NCBI GenBank assembly: GCA_022315425.1
Contig: JAIUPT010000031.1
Coordinates: 248,001-312,000, forward strand
Reading direction: 5' to 3'
Length of the DNA: 64,000 nt
Origin: Pseudevernia furfuracea
Taxonomy: Eukaryota; Ascomycota; Lecanoromycetes; Lecanorales; Parmeliaceae
A program made the position numbers and the translations under genes. Below the pieces are notes generated by a model. The model did not search any database, was not told the DNA's origin, and worked only from the letters and a program-made list of their open reading frames with translations. Each line of letters opens with the position of its first letter. Position 1 is the first letter of the stretch. Positions 42,351 to 52,586 of the stretch are shown piece after piece.

Positions 42351-42774
42351 GCATATGCTGATCGGCTCTTCAAAGGATCTCGATTACTACACACAAGGTA
42401 CTAGATTAGCAGTTCAGGCCGTCGCATTAAGTCTGCATAGTTCGTTCGACGTACCCATGTTGGCGAGAAGTTATCGACGATGTACTCTGAGCAGTAAATG
42501 CGACCTTGTTTAAAACGCAGAATTGTCATGCTCTGGTCGAGTGCTTACTAAGAATTTTTCCCGTTATCATTTGTTTTCGACCTAGATTCTCATCTAGCAG
42601 GCGGGCAGAATAACAGGATGCTGTCAAGCCACCCTGAGCCTCCAGCCACCCCAACAGCCACAGCGGGATTTGCTTCCTAACTTCACGTCTGCTCATAAAA
42701 AATCATCAATCCTTCATCATATCCCAGATGCCACTAACTCGCAAAGTCAAGAAGCCCACAGCTCGCTCTCATAG

Positions 42775-43119
42775 AAATCAGTTCATCCCGATGCTTCAAC
42801 TCATCATTGCCTTGTGCTTGCCCGACGCTCCCAAGTCGTGTGACGAAAATCTGGCCTCAGGGCATCGTCAGATCTCACTCATAAGGAACCCACCGAGCAC
42901 GAGCTAGCAAAGCAGGCTAAACGACAAGGAGAATCTACGGAGAAGTCCGTGACCTTCACTATTGACATTGACAAAGTCGAAGATGATGACAAAAGCCCAG
43001 TCAAACTTGCGGAGCGAGATGCGCGACTGGAATTGCAACCCGATCGCAAGCTTCCACATTTCAAAGCAAAATCAACAGAAGGCAGTAAGACGGGGTGCAT
43101 TTATATCAGGATAAAGTAA
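42775..43119 (+). pseudogene. Lys/Glu-rich frame with an in-frame TGA
   Basis: After a CTCATAG acceptor-like site, one frame reads DASTHHCLVLARRSQVV, a TGA (42841-42843), then KEPTEHELAKQAKRQGEST, VTFTIDIDKVEDDDKSP and LAERDARLELQ to TAA at 43117-43119. The second half is strongly protein-like (charged helix). No domain recognised, and the upstream part is unresolved. It could be the intact last exon of a gene whose acceptor lies after the TGA. Confidence 0.35.
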
Positions 43120-43287
43120 CGACAGTATCAGTGTCAGTATGTGTTTACCGCCCAATCGCCAATCGCCAATCGCCAAGCGAGCCATATCCTTTTCATCCTA
43201 ATCCAATGATCTCTGACTCTCATCCTGTGTTCTACCTTCCCAAACAAACTCCATCGTGACCTTCTTATCCTCTTGTGTTGTCGCTGC

Positions 43288-43489
43288 TTATTTGGTATCG
43301 CCATCCACCCTCTTCTCCATCTCTTCAAGAAAGCTCATAGTCTTAGCGAACGTGCGCGAGGTCTTTTCTCCCACCACGGCTTGCTCATGAGTTTCCGGCT
43401 GATCAAGCCAAGCGCTTAGCTGATACGTCTTTGGGCGAGTGAGGTGTGGAGGGGCATCGCTCGTCTGGCAGGAATTGTCTGTGCCGTTC
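43288..43489 (-). CDS. Dispersed THEQ family, copy 1 (terminal exon)
   Basis: A terminal exon begins at 43489 after a TGCTGACAAT branch and CTTCAG acceptor and ends with TAA at 43288. It codes 66 residues: NGTDNSCQTSDAPP, then WLDQPETHEQAVVGEKTSR and FLEEMEKRVDGDTK. Copy 3 (61901-62102) has the same phase (one base, then 201 nt including the stop) and the same exon length, which strongly supports the model. The 5' exon(s) could not be resolved; the adjacent coding-strand text includes an in-frame stop, so this copy may be incomplete. No known domain. The predicted structure is charged and helical. Confidence 0.5.
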
Positions 43490-44989
43490 CTGAAGGCGAC
43501 GGAGATTGTCAGCAAAAGTGCTCAAGCCAAGCAACAACAGTGGCGACTAACGGCATTTTCAACTGCTTCACAGGTTATGAGTCCGATAACGAGTGGCGTG
43601 GGCGGGGACGACCGACTACAGGTTGAGCTCCTGCGAAGCTGATGAGTTTGGGAGGCCGGTGGCGCGAGACGGCGAAGGAATTGCTCAGTACTATATGAGA
43701 GCCTCCGCTGAGTGATTGAATGGATTTAGATCAACGGTGATGGGGGAAAAGTGAGGGTGGCTAGGTGCGGAGCAGTTGCATTGCACACCGCCTTCGGGTA
43801 CCCGAGAATATGGTATCTCAACTCTCGGTCTGTTGGTCTTTCTGCTGTTCGGGTAATCTAAATAATGAAATATTAAGAGCACGGGCATTCGAGAAATAGC
43901 ATGATACCAGTGGAAAGATTGGAGTGGGCATTGGGCTGCGATACGCTACGAATTGCCAGACACTCAACCTGCCTACAGCTCCCAAATTGCATCATCTACA
44001 TATGCTGCCTTCCAATCATCTCTTAATTTACTCAACAGCGGTATGTGCAGGCGCACACAAAATGGCACAGGCTTCAGATCCCTCAGTTTGAGAGGCCATG
44101 CCAACTGGACGGCGATTACGCGGCACTTGCCCTCCTGAAGGTGCCCGAAGTCTCCAGCCAATTGCAACCCGCAGGTTCTGCTAGTTCACTATCTGAATCC
44201 ATGAATCTGCACCTTATCGTTGCTTCCACGTTTTGACGATTAATCTTATGCCGATGCAGATCTCTTCAGAATCGGGCTTAGCGTGAATGTCACGCTCCCA
44301 TCAGTCACAAGTTAAAAGCGGCAGGATTTACAACATAAGCTGAATGCAGCTTAGGGAGGCTTTTAGGGGCGGTACACGCCCCGGGATTTTAAAGTGTTGC
44401 ATTAGTAGGTGCGTTGCATTAGTAGGTGGATGCGAGTCTGACAGAAAATAAAAAGCACCGCAACACCATTGTACCAGCGCCATTAGGAATCGAACCTAGT
44501 ACGAACTAAATACCCCCGCAAAACACGCTGACAACAGTATTCTAGGAAGAATTCTAGGGAGACCTTTAGTCTGACAAATATCTATGTGACAAATGAGCGA
44601 TGTACCTGATTAGTAGTTAGTTATAGCAGAGACTTTGAGTCAGGCATGTCAAACACACGGAAATGTAGCCATTCAGTGCCGGAATAGCTATATTTAAAAC
44701 GGGGTTAATTTGCTTACTTTCTGCAGGTTTAGGGCGTAGGATCATCGTGCATAGTACCAACCTCGAGTAATGCATTGAGACGCTGTAAGCCAAAGTTATT
44801 TCACCTCACCACACCTTTTTGATTTTGTAGCAGCTCGCGTCACATCAAAGGCTTCGCTGACCTTCTCGATGATTTGAGTGTTTCAGGTCCCATGACCCTG
44901 ATGCCCGCTACTACTCCCAAAAACGACCGACTTCCAGCCAACCGGACCACGCTTTGCACAGTCCCTTTCATGTCAGAAGATTCAAACCC
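43490..44989. other. Mostly non-coding; short tandem repeat at about 44397-44430
   Basis: GTTGCATTAGTAGGTG appears twice near 44397 and 44413. Unresolved 5' exons of the minus-strand THEQ copy may lie at 43490-43700. No other gene seen; a tRNA-like B box at 44487-44497 was rejected. Confidence 0.4.
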
Positions 44990-47321
44990 AAAAAAAGAAA
45001 AAAAGAAAAAAAGAAAAAAAAAAAGGCAAACCCGTTTTCCACGAGTACAACAAGTATAGCGACTTCAAAGCATGTGTCAGCCAGAACAAGCGTGCCAATC
45101 AATTTCAGTACATTGGTTGTTGCCCTAAATGCAAAGGGGCGGACCCCTCGATCAGGCAACAAGGCAACAGATCTAGACCTCATTCTTCTGCCCCGCTACG
45201 GGCACAATCAGGATTTGACGCGTTCAATCCAATGACGACAGCGCCGGGTTTTCTCTTGGGTCCCTCAGCTGTTTCGAAAGAGAATCATAAGCGCTAAACA
45301 GTTGTACCAGGTGCGCGGCTGTAGGCAAGCAAAATGGAATCGATCGAGTGCAAGGTACGCGAAGACGAGGAGAAAATTGAGTAAATTCTTAGAGAGGTAA
45401 GAAGTTAATACATCTAGTACGTGAAGATAAAAAGATAAAAAAAATCGTGCTTGTAGAGTAGGACGTTAATTTTCTGGGCTTGGGAATCAGCATTTCAGGC
45501 TAAGCGTGGAGTCGAATCGAGTGGAAACAGAGGAAACACGATCTCCACAGAGAGAGGCCCGATGAGTCTAGAGAGAAAAAGGACGTTGCAAGCGCCCCAA
45601 TTTCTTTTTCTTTGCATTGATCAGCATGATTTTGTGTTTATCTCTGTATTCGGCGAAAAGCGAGGCGGGAAGCACGGACGGAGCGATGTTCACGCTGTCC
45701 TCATGCACAAAAGTGGAATCATGAGAAAAGGTTTATTACGGATGTCCAATAGAGTTTGATACTCCAATATGCAGGAGCACAGAAAGAAGGACAATTAATA
45801 TCGGAACATCCGGGAATAGCGTGGGGTCTATGTGCAAAGGTAGGTGTGCGGAGAAGATTAATATTTTGGATAGATCTGAGATCTGATAATATCCTATGTG
45901 CCTCTAGGGTCAGCCTTAAAAAGGGGTGGCGAATCTGCTGCTTCTCTGATGGGATTCCACCCGCTGCATCACCCCCCCCCCCCCCCCGGTTGATTGAGTG
46001 TAATAACTAGGGGCTCCGTACCAGGGCCATAATTGGTTCGTTGATAATTTGGTATAATATGACCGTGAGCGAACCTATGGGAAATTCTTCGAGGTTGCAA
46101 ATTCTCCTTTCACGCACATCTAAAATTAGTGAATTCAGTTCATACTATAGACGTCTTGCTTAGAAAAGAAGATGAGTACTGCAAAAGAAATCCAATTTTG
46201 CGCTTGATGCCGAGGAAGTAAACTACAGGGTGACCAAGACGCGTAAAATCGAACTGTTTTTGATCCAAGAGATGAGTTTGACCATGTTATGCATCACGAA
46301 AGAGCCTCAGGCAGCCAATGAAACTGACTGCTAGACGCCTGTGCGCTGATAAGTAGCTTAAGCTTAGTAAGACTGCCCGGAGGAGGAAGGGCGGCCGGGG
46401 GGGTGTGCAACATGGAAAGTAGTGAATCTTTTTGCGGCTTTCGGGTAACATAAGCCCAACAGCCATGCACGCGGCCCACTAATGGTGGATTCGGGAGACA
46501 TGTGGCAGGTTCTCCCCACCTATTTAAAATCTTGTATGCGGCCCCTCGCCTAGTGTCCGCCTGCCATGCAGTCTGTAGTTGTAGGGGCTGTTGGCGGAAC
46601 CGCCACAAGGCTAGGACACGCTAGTCCCACGCAATTACCGCGACCCGCAGCCTTCAAGCATAGTTTCCTCGCGGCTCTCCATGCATGATGTCAAAGATGT
46701 TGTCCGCAACAACTAGCAAAGTCCGTCAGACGGCTGATGCTGAATCTATAAGTTGCTTTACATTCCCATCCTCTAGGTATCTATCTTCCTCTTCATTGAC
46801 TTTATGAAAGCCTCGTGGCATCTCGATTGTTCGTGACTTGAGAAATACTGCCCTCTTAACGCCGCACCTTGTACGCCATTTTTTAGCCCTTTCGCTTTGC
46901 AGGCCCCTAACAACCGCTCATCTGTGCTTTTAACCCACCGAGGGACTACCTCGGAGCCCCGTTATTGGGCTCGATAAGTTGCCAGACCGAGTCACCCGTG
47001 ACCGAAATCCTGTATGAGATCCAGAGTAAGCTGCGTCAGCTTGTATCGCTGTCATTCAACCGTCAGGTCATGGTTGAACGTAGCTGAAAAAACCAATCTG
47101 CCCCTCTCGCTGTCCTGGTGTTCGTCTCAGCTCCTGCCAGCAACTTTTAACCACCACCATCACCACCACCATACTCTCACAGACGATCTTTTGGCTGTGA
47201 TTTAACACACCACTACAATAGCTAGCGACGATCTTGACATTCATTTGGCTTGTGGCTGTATTTCACATCTTACTCCCAACTTGGTCCCTACAGATTTTTC
47301 GGCCACAAAACTTGCCAGCCA
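44990..47321. other. Gene-poor; A-rich microsatellite (44990-45023), C16 run (45972-45987)
   Basis: An (A)nG microsatellite and a 16-base C homopolymer are the only distinct features. 46600-47321 is the upstream region of the zinc-finger gene, with a CCA/CAC-rich run at about 47151-47171. No coding frame is supported. Confidence 0.4.
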
Positions 47322-48449
47322 ATGGATTTCAGCCAGGCAAATGAGCCGCGAGATTCTGAGTCACTCGGGAATAGTTACGAAAACACATTTGATACTCCGG
47401 ATGACGAATGGTGGAATCCCATGTTTGGTGTAAGCCACCCCAATGCTTTCGGAAACCAAGCATCACCTAAGCCTACAACAACAGTATTTGGCTTCACGTC
47501 TCAGCCATCCTATAGCCGAGATCAATCTTTAACTTTGCACTCCTTTAACTCTTCTTATTCTGCTGAAGCTCCATTTAGCCATCCAGCCATCCAGCCCCCA
47601 GCTGAATTTCCTGCCATGTCTGACATTCGACTCACACTTCAATCAGGGGGGGCGAACGGCATGTCTTCATGCTCTACACTCGGTAACACAATTTTTTCCA
47701 ACTTAGTTGAAGTCGTCAGTACCGAATCGGCTGGCCACAAATCAGTGTCGGACAATATAGTGCCACCAGACCGATCCTACGATGTCCGATGTGGCCTAGA
47801 GCAGCAGCCACTAGCTCTATTACAGGCATCTAGGACTGGTGGATATGATACGCATCATGAAGACCTCCTGTTTGGGTTCAACGGCTCCTCACACAGTCAA
47901 AGAAACCCAAACATAGGTCACATGCTTGCTGACAGCCGCGCGGCCGATATCACTAGTGACAATTTGGCCACACCTTACTTTCACTCCTTAGAGGAAGATC
48001 AACATGAACAAAAACAGGATGCCATTTACATGGGTGATCACGAGAAGGCACTGATGGAGCATACGTCAGACAAATCTCCAGTATGGCGACACGGACATCA
48101 ACTCGGGGTATGTTCTGCCAGCGACCCAAAATCTCCTAGCAGTCTATCGCCAAGGGACTTATCACATTCCTCTCCGTCTACCAACTCTTCGACCTCAGCC
48201 ACAAAAAACTTTTCGATTGACAATAGTTGGGAATGCGACAATTGTGGTAGGGTGCTCGCCACCAAAGGCACCAAAAACCGCAATAGGAACAAGAGGCGCC
48301 ATCATTGCCCCGGTACTGCCCCGAAGTATCCCTGCCCAATATGCCCTAAGTCGTTCAATCGCGGCGATACTCGACTGCTGCATCTGAGAAAATGGCACCG
48401 GGAAATCTGTATTGAGCCGCCACGGCCACGAAAAAGAAAGAACTTATAG
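47322..48449 (+). CDS. C2H2 zinc-finger protein, putative transcription factor (375 aa)
   Basis: The start is the ATG at 47322 (MDFSQANEPRDSESLG); the frame is open further upstream without an ATG. Residues 1-300 are polar and Ser/Asn/Gln-rich with acidic patches (FDTPDDEWWNPMFG), as in fungal activation regions. The C-terminus has two zinc-finger-like units. The first, ECDNCGRVLATKG...RRHHC, is atypical. The second, YPCPICPKSFNRGDTRLLHL and then RKWH, is a good C2H2 finger (C-x2-C-x12-H-x3-H). A basic tail PRPRKRKNL could serve as a nuclear signal. The gene at 55316-56770 has the same overall design. Targets unknown. Confidence 0.75.
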   Translation: MDFSQANEPRDSESLGNSYENTFDTPDDEWWNPMFGVSHPNAFGNQASPKPTTTVFGFTSQPSYSRDQSLTLHSFNSSYSAEAPFSHPAIQPPAEFPAMSDIRLTLQSGGANGMSSCSTLGNTIFSNLVEVVSTESAGHKSVSDNIVPPDRSYDVRCGLEQQPLALLQASRTGGYDTHHEDLLFGFNGSSHSQRNPNIGHMLADSRAADITSDNLATPYFHSLEEDQHEQKQDAIYMGDHEKALMEHTSDKSPVWRHGHQLGVCSASDPKSPSSLSPRDLSHSSPSTNSSTSATKNFSIDNSWECDNCGRVLATKGTKNRNRNKRRHHCPGTAPKYPCPICPKSFNRGDTRLLHLRKWHREICIEPPRPRKRKNL

Positions 48450-49382
48450 GAGAAGGAGGATAGATACCTGAGGAAGTTTGCGTCTATCCTGGAAGAATTT
48501 CTGGAGAATTCATGATGCAAATTGTCTTCTCATTGGCTTAGTGCAGGAAGGAGGTTAGGCATATGACAAGGGAAAGTTTTGACGATGCTGTTACTTTCTA
48601 TGCTTGTGCCTGTGCTTGATTGATCTTAACGGCCGCATCTGAGATTCATCTTTGACGACTTGCGACATGAATAACGCCCTTAATGTATGCTAAGAAGACT
48701 TTTCGTAGTTTTTGAGAATCATTAGATGTGAAAAAAAGTATCAGGCAGAAGGCATAATGGATTGGGCAGATTTGCTCATGACTAAGCCCGAAAACTGAGC
48801 AATGAATCACAGAAGCCCCTCAATGCCGGATGCAGTTCATCTTGAGCCTCAAATCCGAGCATAGCGCTTTCTATTGGTCTTATAAACCTTTATGAAGAGA
48901 TCCAAAAAGTCAATGTCGTAGACGAGCTACTTAACAAGAAAGATATTACATGAGATAGAAATAGCCTAAGTTTATCTCACAAAGCAGGAGGCTCGAAAAA
49001 GGACGAGTAGCCAGTGAGGATGATGCGAGTGAGGCACTTTCAAAGCAACGGACCCCCGAGCAAAGGACCCCTGAGATGACGAACCTCCCTAATGATGGAC
49101 CCCCAACGCCGGACCTCGTGAACACTGGACCCTCAGGGCTGCGGACTCTGGTGTGGCGGACTCCACAACCTTACAAAACAAATGCAAACCCCTTACGAAT
49201 GACCACTCTCTTCCTTTCCAAGGCAACACAGAGATACAATACCAGGCAAGCCTTGTCACAATACCCAAATTTCAACCTCACCTTCGGTACTCCAATCCGC
49301 CCAAGCCAAATCACAAACATCAGTCACCAAGTTCCTTTAAACTTCCGACCATGTCGTTCGTGCCCCTCAGCTCCTTCCACAG
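48450..49382. other. Downstream of zinc-finger gene; probable 5' exons of THEQ copy 4
   Basis: From about 49020 both of two frames look protein-like (one reads KQRTPEQRTPEMTNLPNDG, the other HSLPFQGNTEIQYQASL). A GGACCCC-type motif recurs about every 25 bp in 49050-49150. I could not fix a single splice model for these upstream exons. Confidence 0.35.
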
Positions 49383-49730
49383 CCAACGTTCACTGACAAA
49401 GACGCGCCTTTCTACAGTAACCAACGAAGCAATCCCGGCAAGACTCCCGCGTCCGGTGCAGTTCAGCATTCCAGCTCAGGCAAAGCCTCAGGTTTCCGCT
49501 CGAGTCTTAGCTCCAACCCAAACGCCAGCCGCGGTCCGGGTTCCGACTCGAAGCTCGCCGAGATCCAACAGCAGTCCGGGAACCCAAACGGGCAGATGGA
49601 GGGTTGGAAGCAACAGTCGAAGAGAGAAGAGCCTTGGAGCCCGACGGGAAAGAAGTCAGGGCGCTCGCTGGGGGGCCTGGGGAGTTTTGTGGGACATCAC
49701 AGGCAGGTTATCGACGAGGTGGAGAGGTGA
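49383..49730 (+). CDS. Dispersed THEQ family, copy 4 (terminal exon, diverged)
   Basis: After a CTTCCACAG acceptor, one frame runs from 49383 to TGA 49728-49730: PTFTDKDAPFYSNQRSNPGK, Ser/Asn/Gly-rich text, QMEGWKQQSKREEPW, GKKSGRSLGGLGSF and VIDEVER. The W-K..., GKxSGR, LxSF and acidic C-terminal helix line up with the other copies (WLxxxETHEQ, GxKTSR, FLEE), although the THEQ core itself has changed. A second frame over the same DNA is open for 217 codons but gives Arg/Ser-rich sequence without family similarity, so it was not chosen. Confidence 0.4.
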   Translation, partial: PTFTDKDAPFYSNQRSNPGKTPASGAVQHSSSGKASGFRSSLSSNPNASRGPGSDSKLAEIQQQSGNPNGQMEGWKQQSKREEPWSPTGKKSGRSLGGLGSFVGHHRQVIDEVER

Positions 49731-51627
49731 GGATGAAGCGATATATGCAAGATGGAAGGGTAGAGTGGACGCGTGCGGAGTGAAGCGAGGGGTTGGAGTA
49801 TTATAAGCGAAAGATGGGTCGATTAAAGTCTACCTAGAGACTGATGTACAATATGTATATGCTTTCGTTCTAGAATATTCAAACCCCTCTTCGGTCATAC
49901 TTTTTTCCTTCCTGGATCGGCGATTCTCCCTCCTGGTTGAACAGAGTCGGAAAAATAGGCCAAGGGGTCCGTCGAGAAGCTGTGTCTCGGGATCAAACTT
50001 TTTATTCCCAAGGGGTGGGAGCCAAAACGCGCTTGAAGCTTGGCAGGACTTTTTTGCGACAATGGTAAAGACAGAAACCGAGGTCTTCCTGACAGCCTTG
50101 GCGAACGGTAGTGTGTTGTTTGTGTGATCTTCTCTTTCGCTGGTTGAGGAAGTCTTTGAAACGAAAGGCTCAGATCCGCAACTCGAGACGGTGTGGGTAG
50201 AGGGTTGAGTAACGAGTGAACTCGGCTTTGTAAATGTAGTAGTTTCTCGCGACTTGAGACTTACATATCGTAGATATTACATTCTGGTCAGTGCTTATTT
50301 GGTCTGTGAGTGCAAGCTATCCTCAGATAAATCCAGGGGGAAGAAATGCGCGACTTCACTATCTCTATACTGCAAGCACAGCCTAATTGAACGAACCCGC
50401 GTTTCAGTTGCTTCCTCTCACGTCTTGCTCGCTTCGTTTCGTCTTCTGAGATCCTTTTCCACTCGTGTTCTAATCTAAGACTCTTGCCTTTGAAGCATTC
50501 ACTGTACACAACATTTATTCTATCTCCCTCTTTGGGCAGGAAAGCACGGCTGCCGTGTGAATCGCAAGCATTTATTCTCTCTATCAAGGCCTAGAATCAA
50601 CACGCAAATCCGGCGAATACAGTCTTCTGTATCAAGGGGCATTTTATCACGGGGAATTTGTCCCGACGATAAGCGTACAGTTTAGACGAATGCATTGACT
50701 GGGTCGAATGAAATGTCCAAGATGCCGGCCAAAATGAAACAGTGCAAGGCGGAAGGGCGGAGGATCTGATCGGGGAGACCAGCTCAGGTAGATGGAAAAT
50801 TAGTGTGAGACCTTGGATGTTGATGAGATGGCGAGGATAGTCTTGTCCTATATAAATTTCGGTGCTGGCATCTCGTACATTTCCGAGCACTTGTTCTCAT
50901 GGAGCTTTCATTGACGAGAAAGCTGTATCGCATAGTGCACAAGATTGGCTCCATTAGGGTATGTCCATGAACATACCTTTCCGTACAAGGCGTTGTGACC
51001 AAATATCATGCGACTGATGGGTAGCCAGTAAAAGGCTTCGGAATGGTGGTCGTTCCGATTGACTGTTGTTCCCGCGTCTGCTCCGTTCCTGCATGTGATT
51101 ATAAGAAAGCTTTGCCCATCCAATCAAGGTTGCCTAAAAGAATAAGAAATATGTAAATCAAGTACTCCATAATGACTCCTCAAAAGCTAAATGTAAGACA
51201 TTGAACAAGCTTCGTCACTGATTAAGCTTTGTCACTGATTAATAGTTTTCGGCTGGTGTTCTTCCGGAACGGGGGGGTGATACCGGTCGTCGCTCTTGCC
51301 GCCCAATCAGAATGATCCCTCACCTGCAGGCGGCTCACCCCACGGAAGAGCCACCAAATGTTCAGTGCATGGTTCTAGCCTTAAGTGTTCACCAACTTTG
51401 CTTTAGCGAACGCCTCAAACGTGGTCCCGATGATCTCCAATCGCCCCGGGTCGTTACCCGTACCCCAGGGTGCCATTGCGCGAGCGGGTATTCACTGGTG
51501 CATTATGCACGCTTAAACAGGAGTTCAAGGTGGAAGATGTGGTCCGAGCTTCCTCGTGGCTTCCCTAAAATAGCTCCGGTCAGTGCGTTAGCTTAGGAGC
51601 CTTGAGTCAAACAGTTGACGTCGGCTT
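49731..51627. other. Gene-poor; broken minus-strand frame at about 50597-51123
   Basis: On the minus strand a first exon MDGQSFLIITCRNGADAG (from 51123, GTATGT donor after LYGK) could join EQVLGNVRDASTEIYIGQD (to 50597). The short frame before the latter holds an in-frame TGA, so this is at best a damaged gene. An 18 bp unit, AAGCTTYGTCACTGATTA, is tandemly repeated at about 51208-51243. Confidence 0.3.
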
Positions 51628-51918
51628 TTAGATTTTATGCCTGGAGGCTGGATCTACAACCACATATCTTCTAAAGGCTTCGCGCGAAGATTCCGACGAA
51701 TCATAGCTGAGTTTAGCTCTTCTTAAATCCTGGGGGAAAATGAGAACATCATCTACCGGCGGCAACCCCTGCATTGAATGTTTAGAATCCGAGACATTTT
51801 CGTGTCTCAGAATGACGGCGCAGGATTGAGGAGCATGATCCTTGAGCTCGAGATCCATCTTAGAGGACTTGCATTGTAAACCTACTAGCGCTGATAATTC
51901 ACTGAAAAGGTTCTTCAT
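51628..51918 (-). CDS. Hypothetical small protein (96 aa)
   Basis: ATG 51918 starts MKNLFSELSALVGLQCKSSK; the frame continues through MDLELKDHAPQSCAVILRHE and QGLPPVDDVLIFPQDLRRAK to a stop at 51628. Composition is protein-like with no membrane or signal segment. No family recognised; it may be a single exon of a longer gene. Confidence 0.35.
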   Translation of the reverse strand: MKNLFSELSALVGLQCKSSKMDLELKDHAPQSCAVILRHENVSDSKHSMQGLPPVDDVLIFPQDLRRAKLSYDSSESSREAFRRYVVVDPASRHKI

Positions 51919-52313
51919 GGTTGACAACTACCGAATATCGCCCCGCTGTATCTGGAGCTTCTGGATCCCATCCAGTCGGAATCACTGATTCGTGGTGGGG
52001 AGAGAGAATGATCACTTACCATGGAGGACCAAAATATAGCAAACTATTGGACCGACAATACTAGCTTCATCTGGAGCGGTACATCGTAGTGGTTCGAGGA
52101 AGGCGTTCTTGTTAATGCTGCTTTCATTCAAAGGTTGCGTCTTCCAAGTACTCAGAGATCAAGACCAAGAAACCCTTGGGAGTCATCAATAACTCTACGA
52201 CCTTAAACCTCGAACCAATCCCATAGCAGAGACAACGAAATCTCAGCTCGCGCCAAGGCAGCAAGTTGTTTTGGTTCGTCCCAACCACTGGCTGACATCG
52301 GAGACTGACTAAA

Positions 52314-52586
52314 TTGGAAGACAATGACGTGCGTGTCCTACGCAAATTTTCTGAAGATTCACGCCCACTGATTGAGAATTTGTCATCTAGAACTCCTCCT
52401 GAGCGCAAAAGAAAGTCGAAGCTGCCCAGTCGGTCGAGCCCGCAACTTGAAGGCTGGAAGAATAAGTTGCAGACCCATGAGCAGGTCAGCATCGGGCAAC
52501 CGAGAGGGACATCGGAGGCAAAGATGAAGGCGTTCCTCGATGAGATTGAAAAGAAAATAGACGGGAAAAAAAATAGATCAGCATGA
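52314..52586 (+). CDS. Dispersed THEQ family, copy 2 (terminal exon)
   Basis: The frame reads DNDVRVLRKFSEDSRPLIEN, ERKRKSKLPSRSSPQLEG, WKNKLQTHEQVSIGQPRG and MKAFLDEIEKKIDGKK, ending at TGA 52584-52586. The W...THEQ..G core, the FLDEIEKKIDG helix and the terminal position match copies 1 and 3 (FLEEMEKRVDG). The start is unclear: there is no ATG in frame, and CTGAC/CTAAAT branch-like sequences just upstream suggest the exon begins at about 52300-52320. Upstream exons were not found. The family is unknown to me. Confidence 0.45.
   Translation: MEDNDVRVLRKFSEDSRPLIENLSSRTPPERKRKSKLPSRSSPQLEGWKNKLQTHEQVSIGQPRGTSEAKMKAFLDEIEKKIDGKKNRSA

Noticed and set aside
44487..44497. Minus-strand GGTTCGATTCC, an excellent tRNA B box
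   Set aside because: No matching A box at the right distance and no complementary 5' acceptor strand upstream; at best a tRNA-derived fragment.
49153..49806. 217-codon plus-strand open frame
   Set aside because: Its translation is Arg/Ser-rich without family similarity, whereas the overlapping frame ending at 49730 matches the THEQ family.
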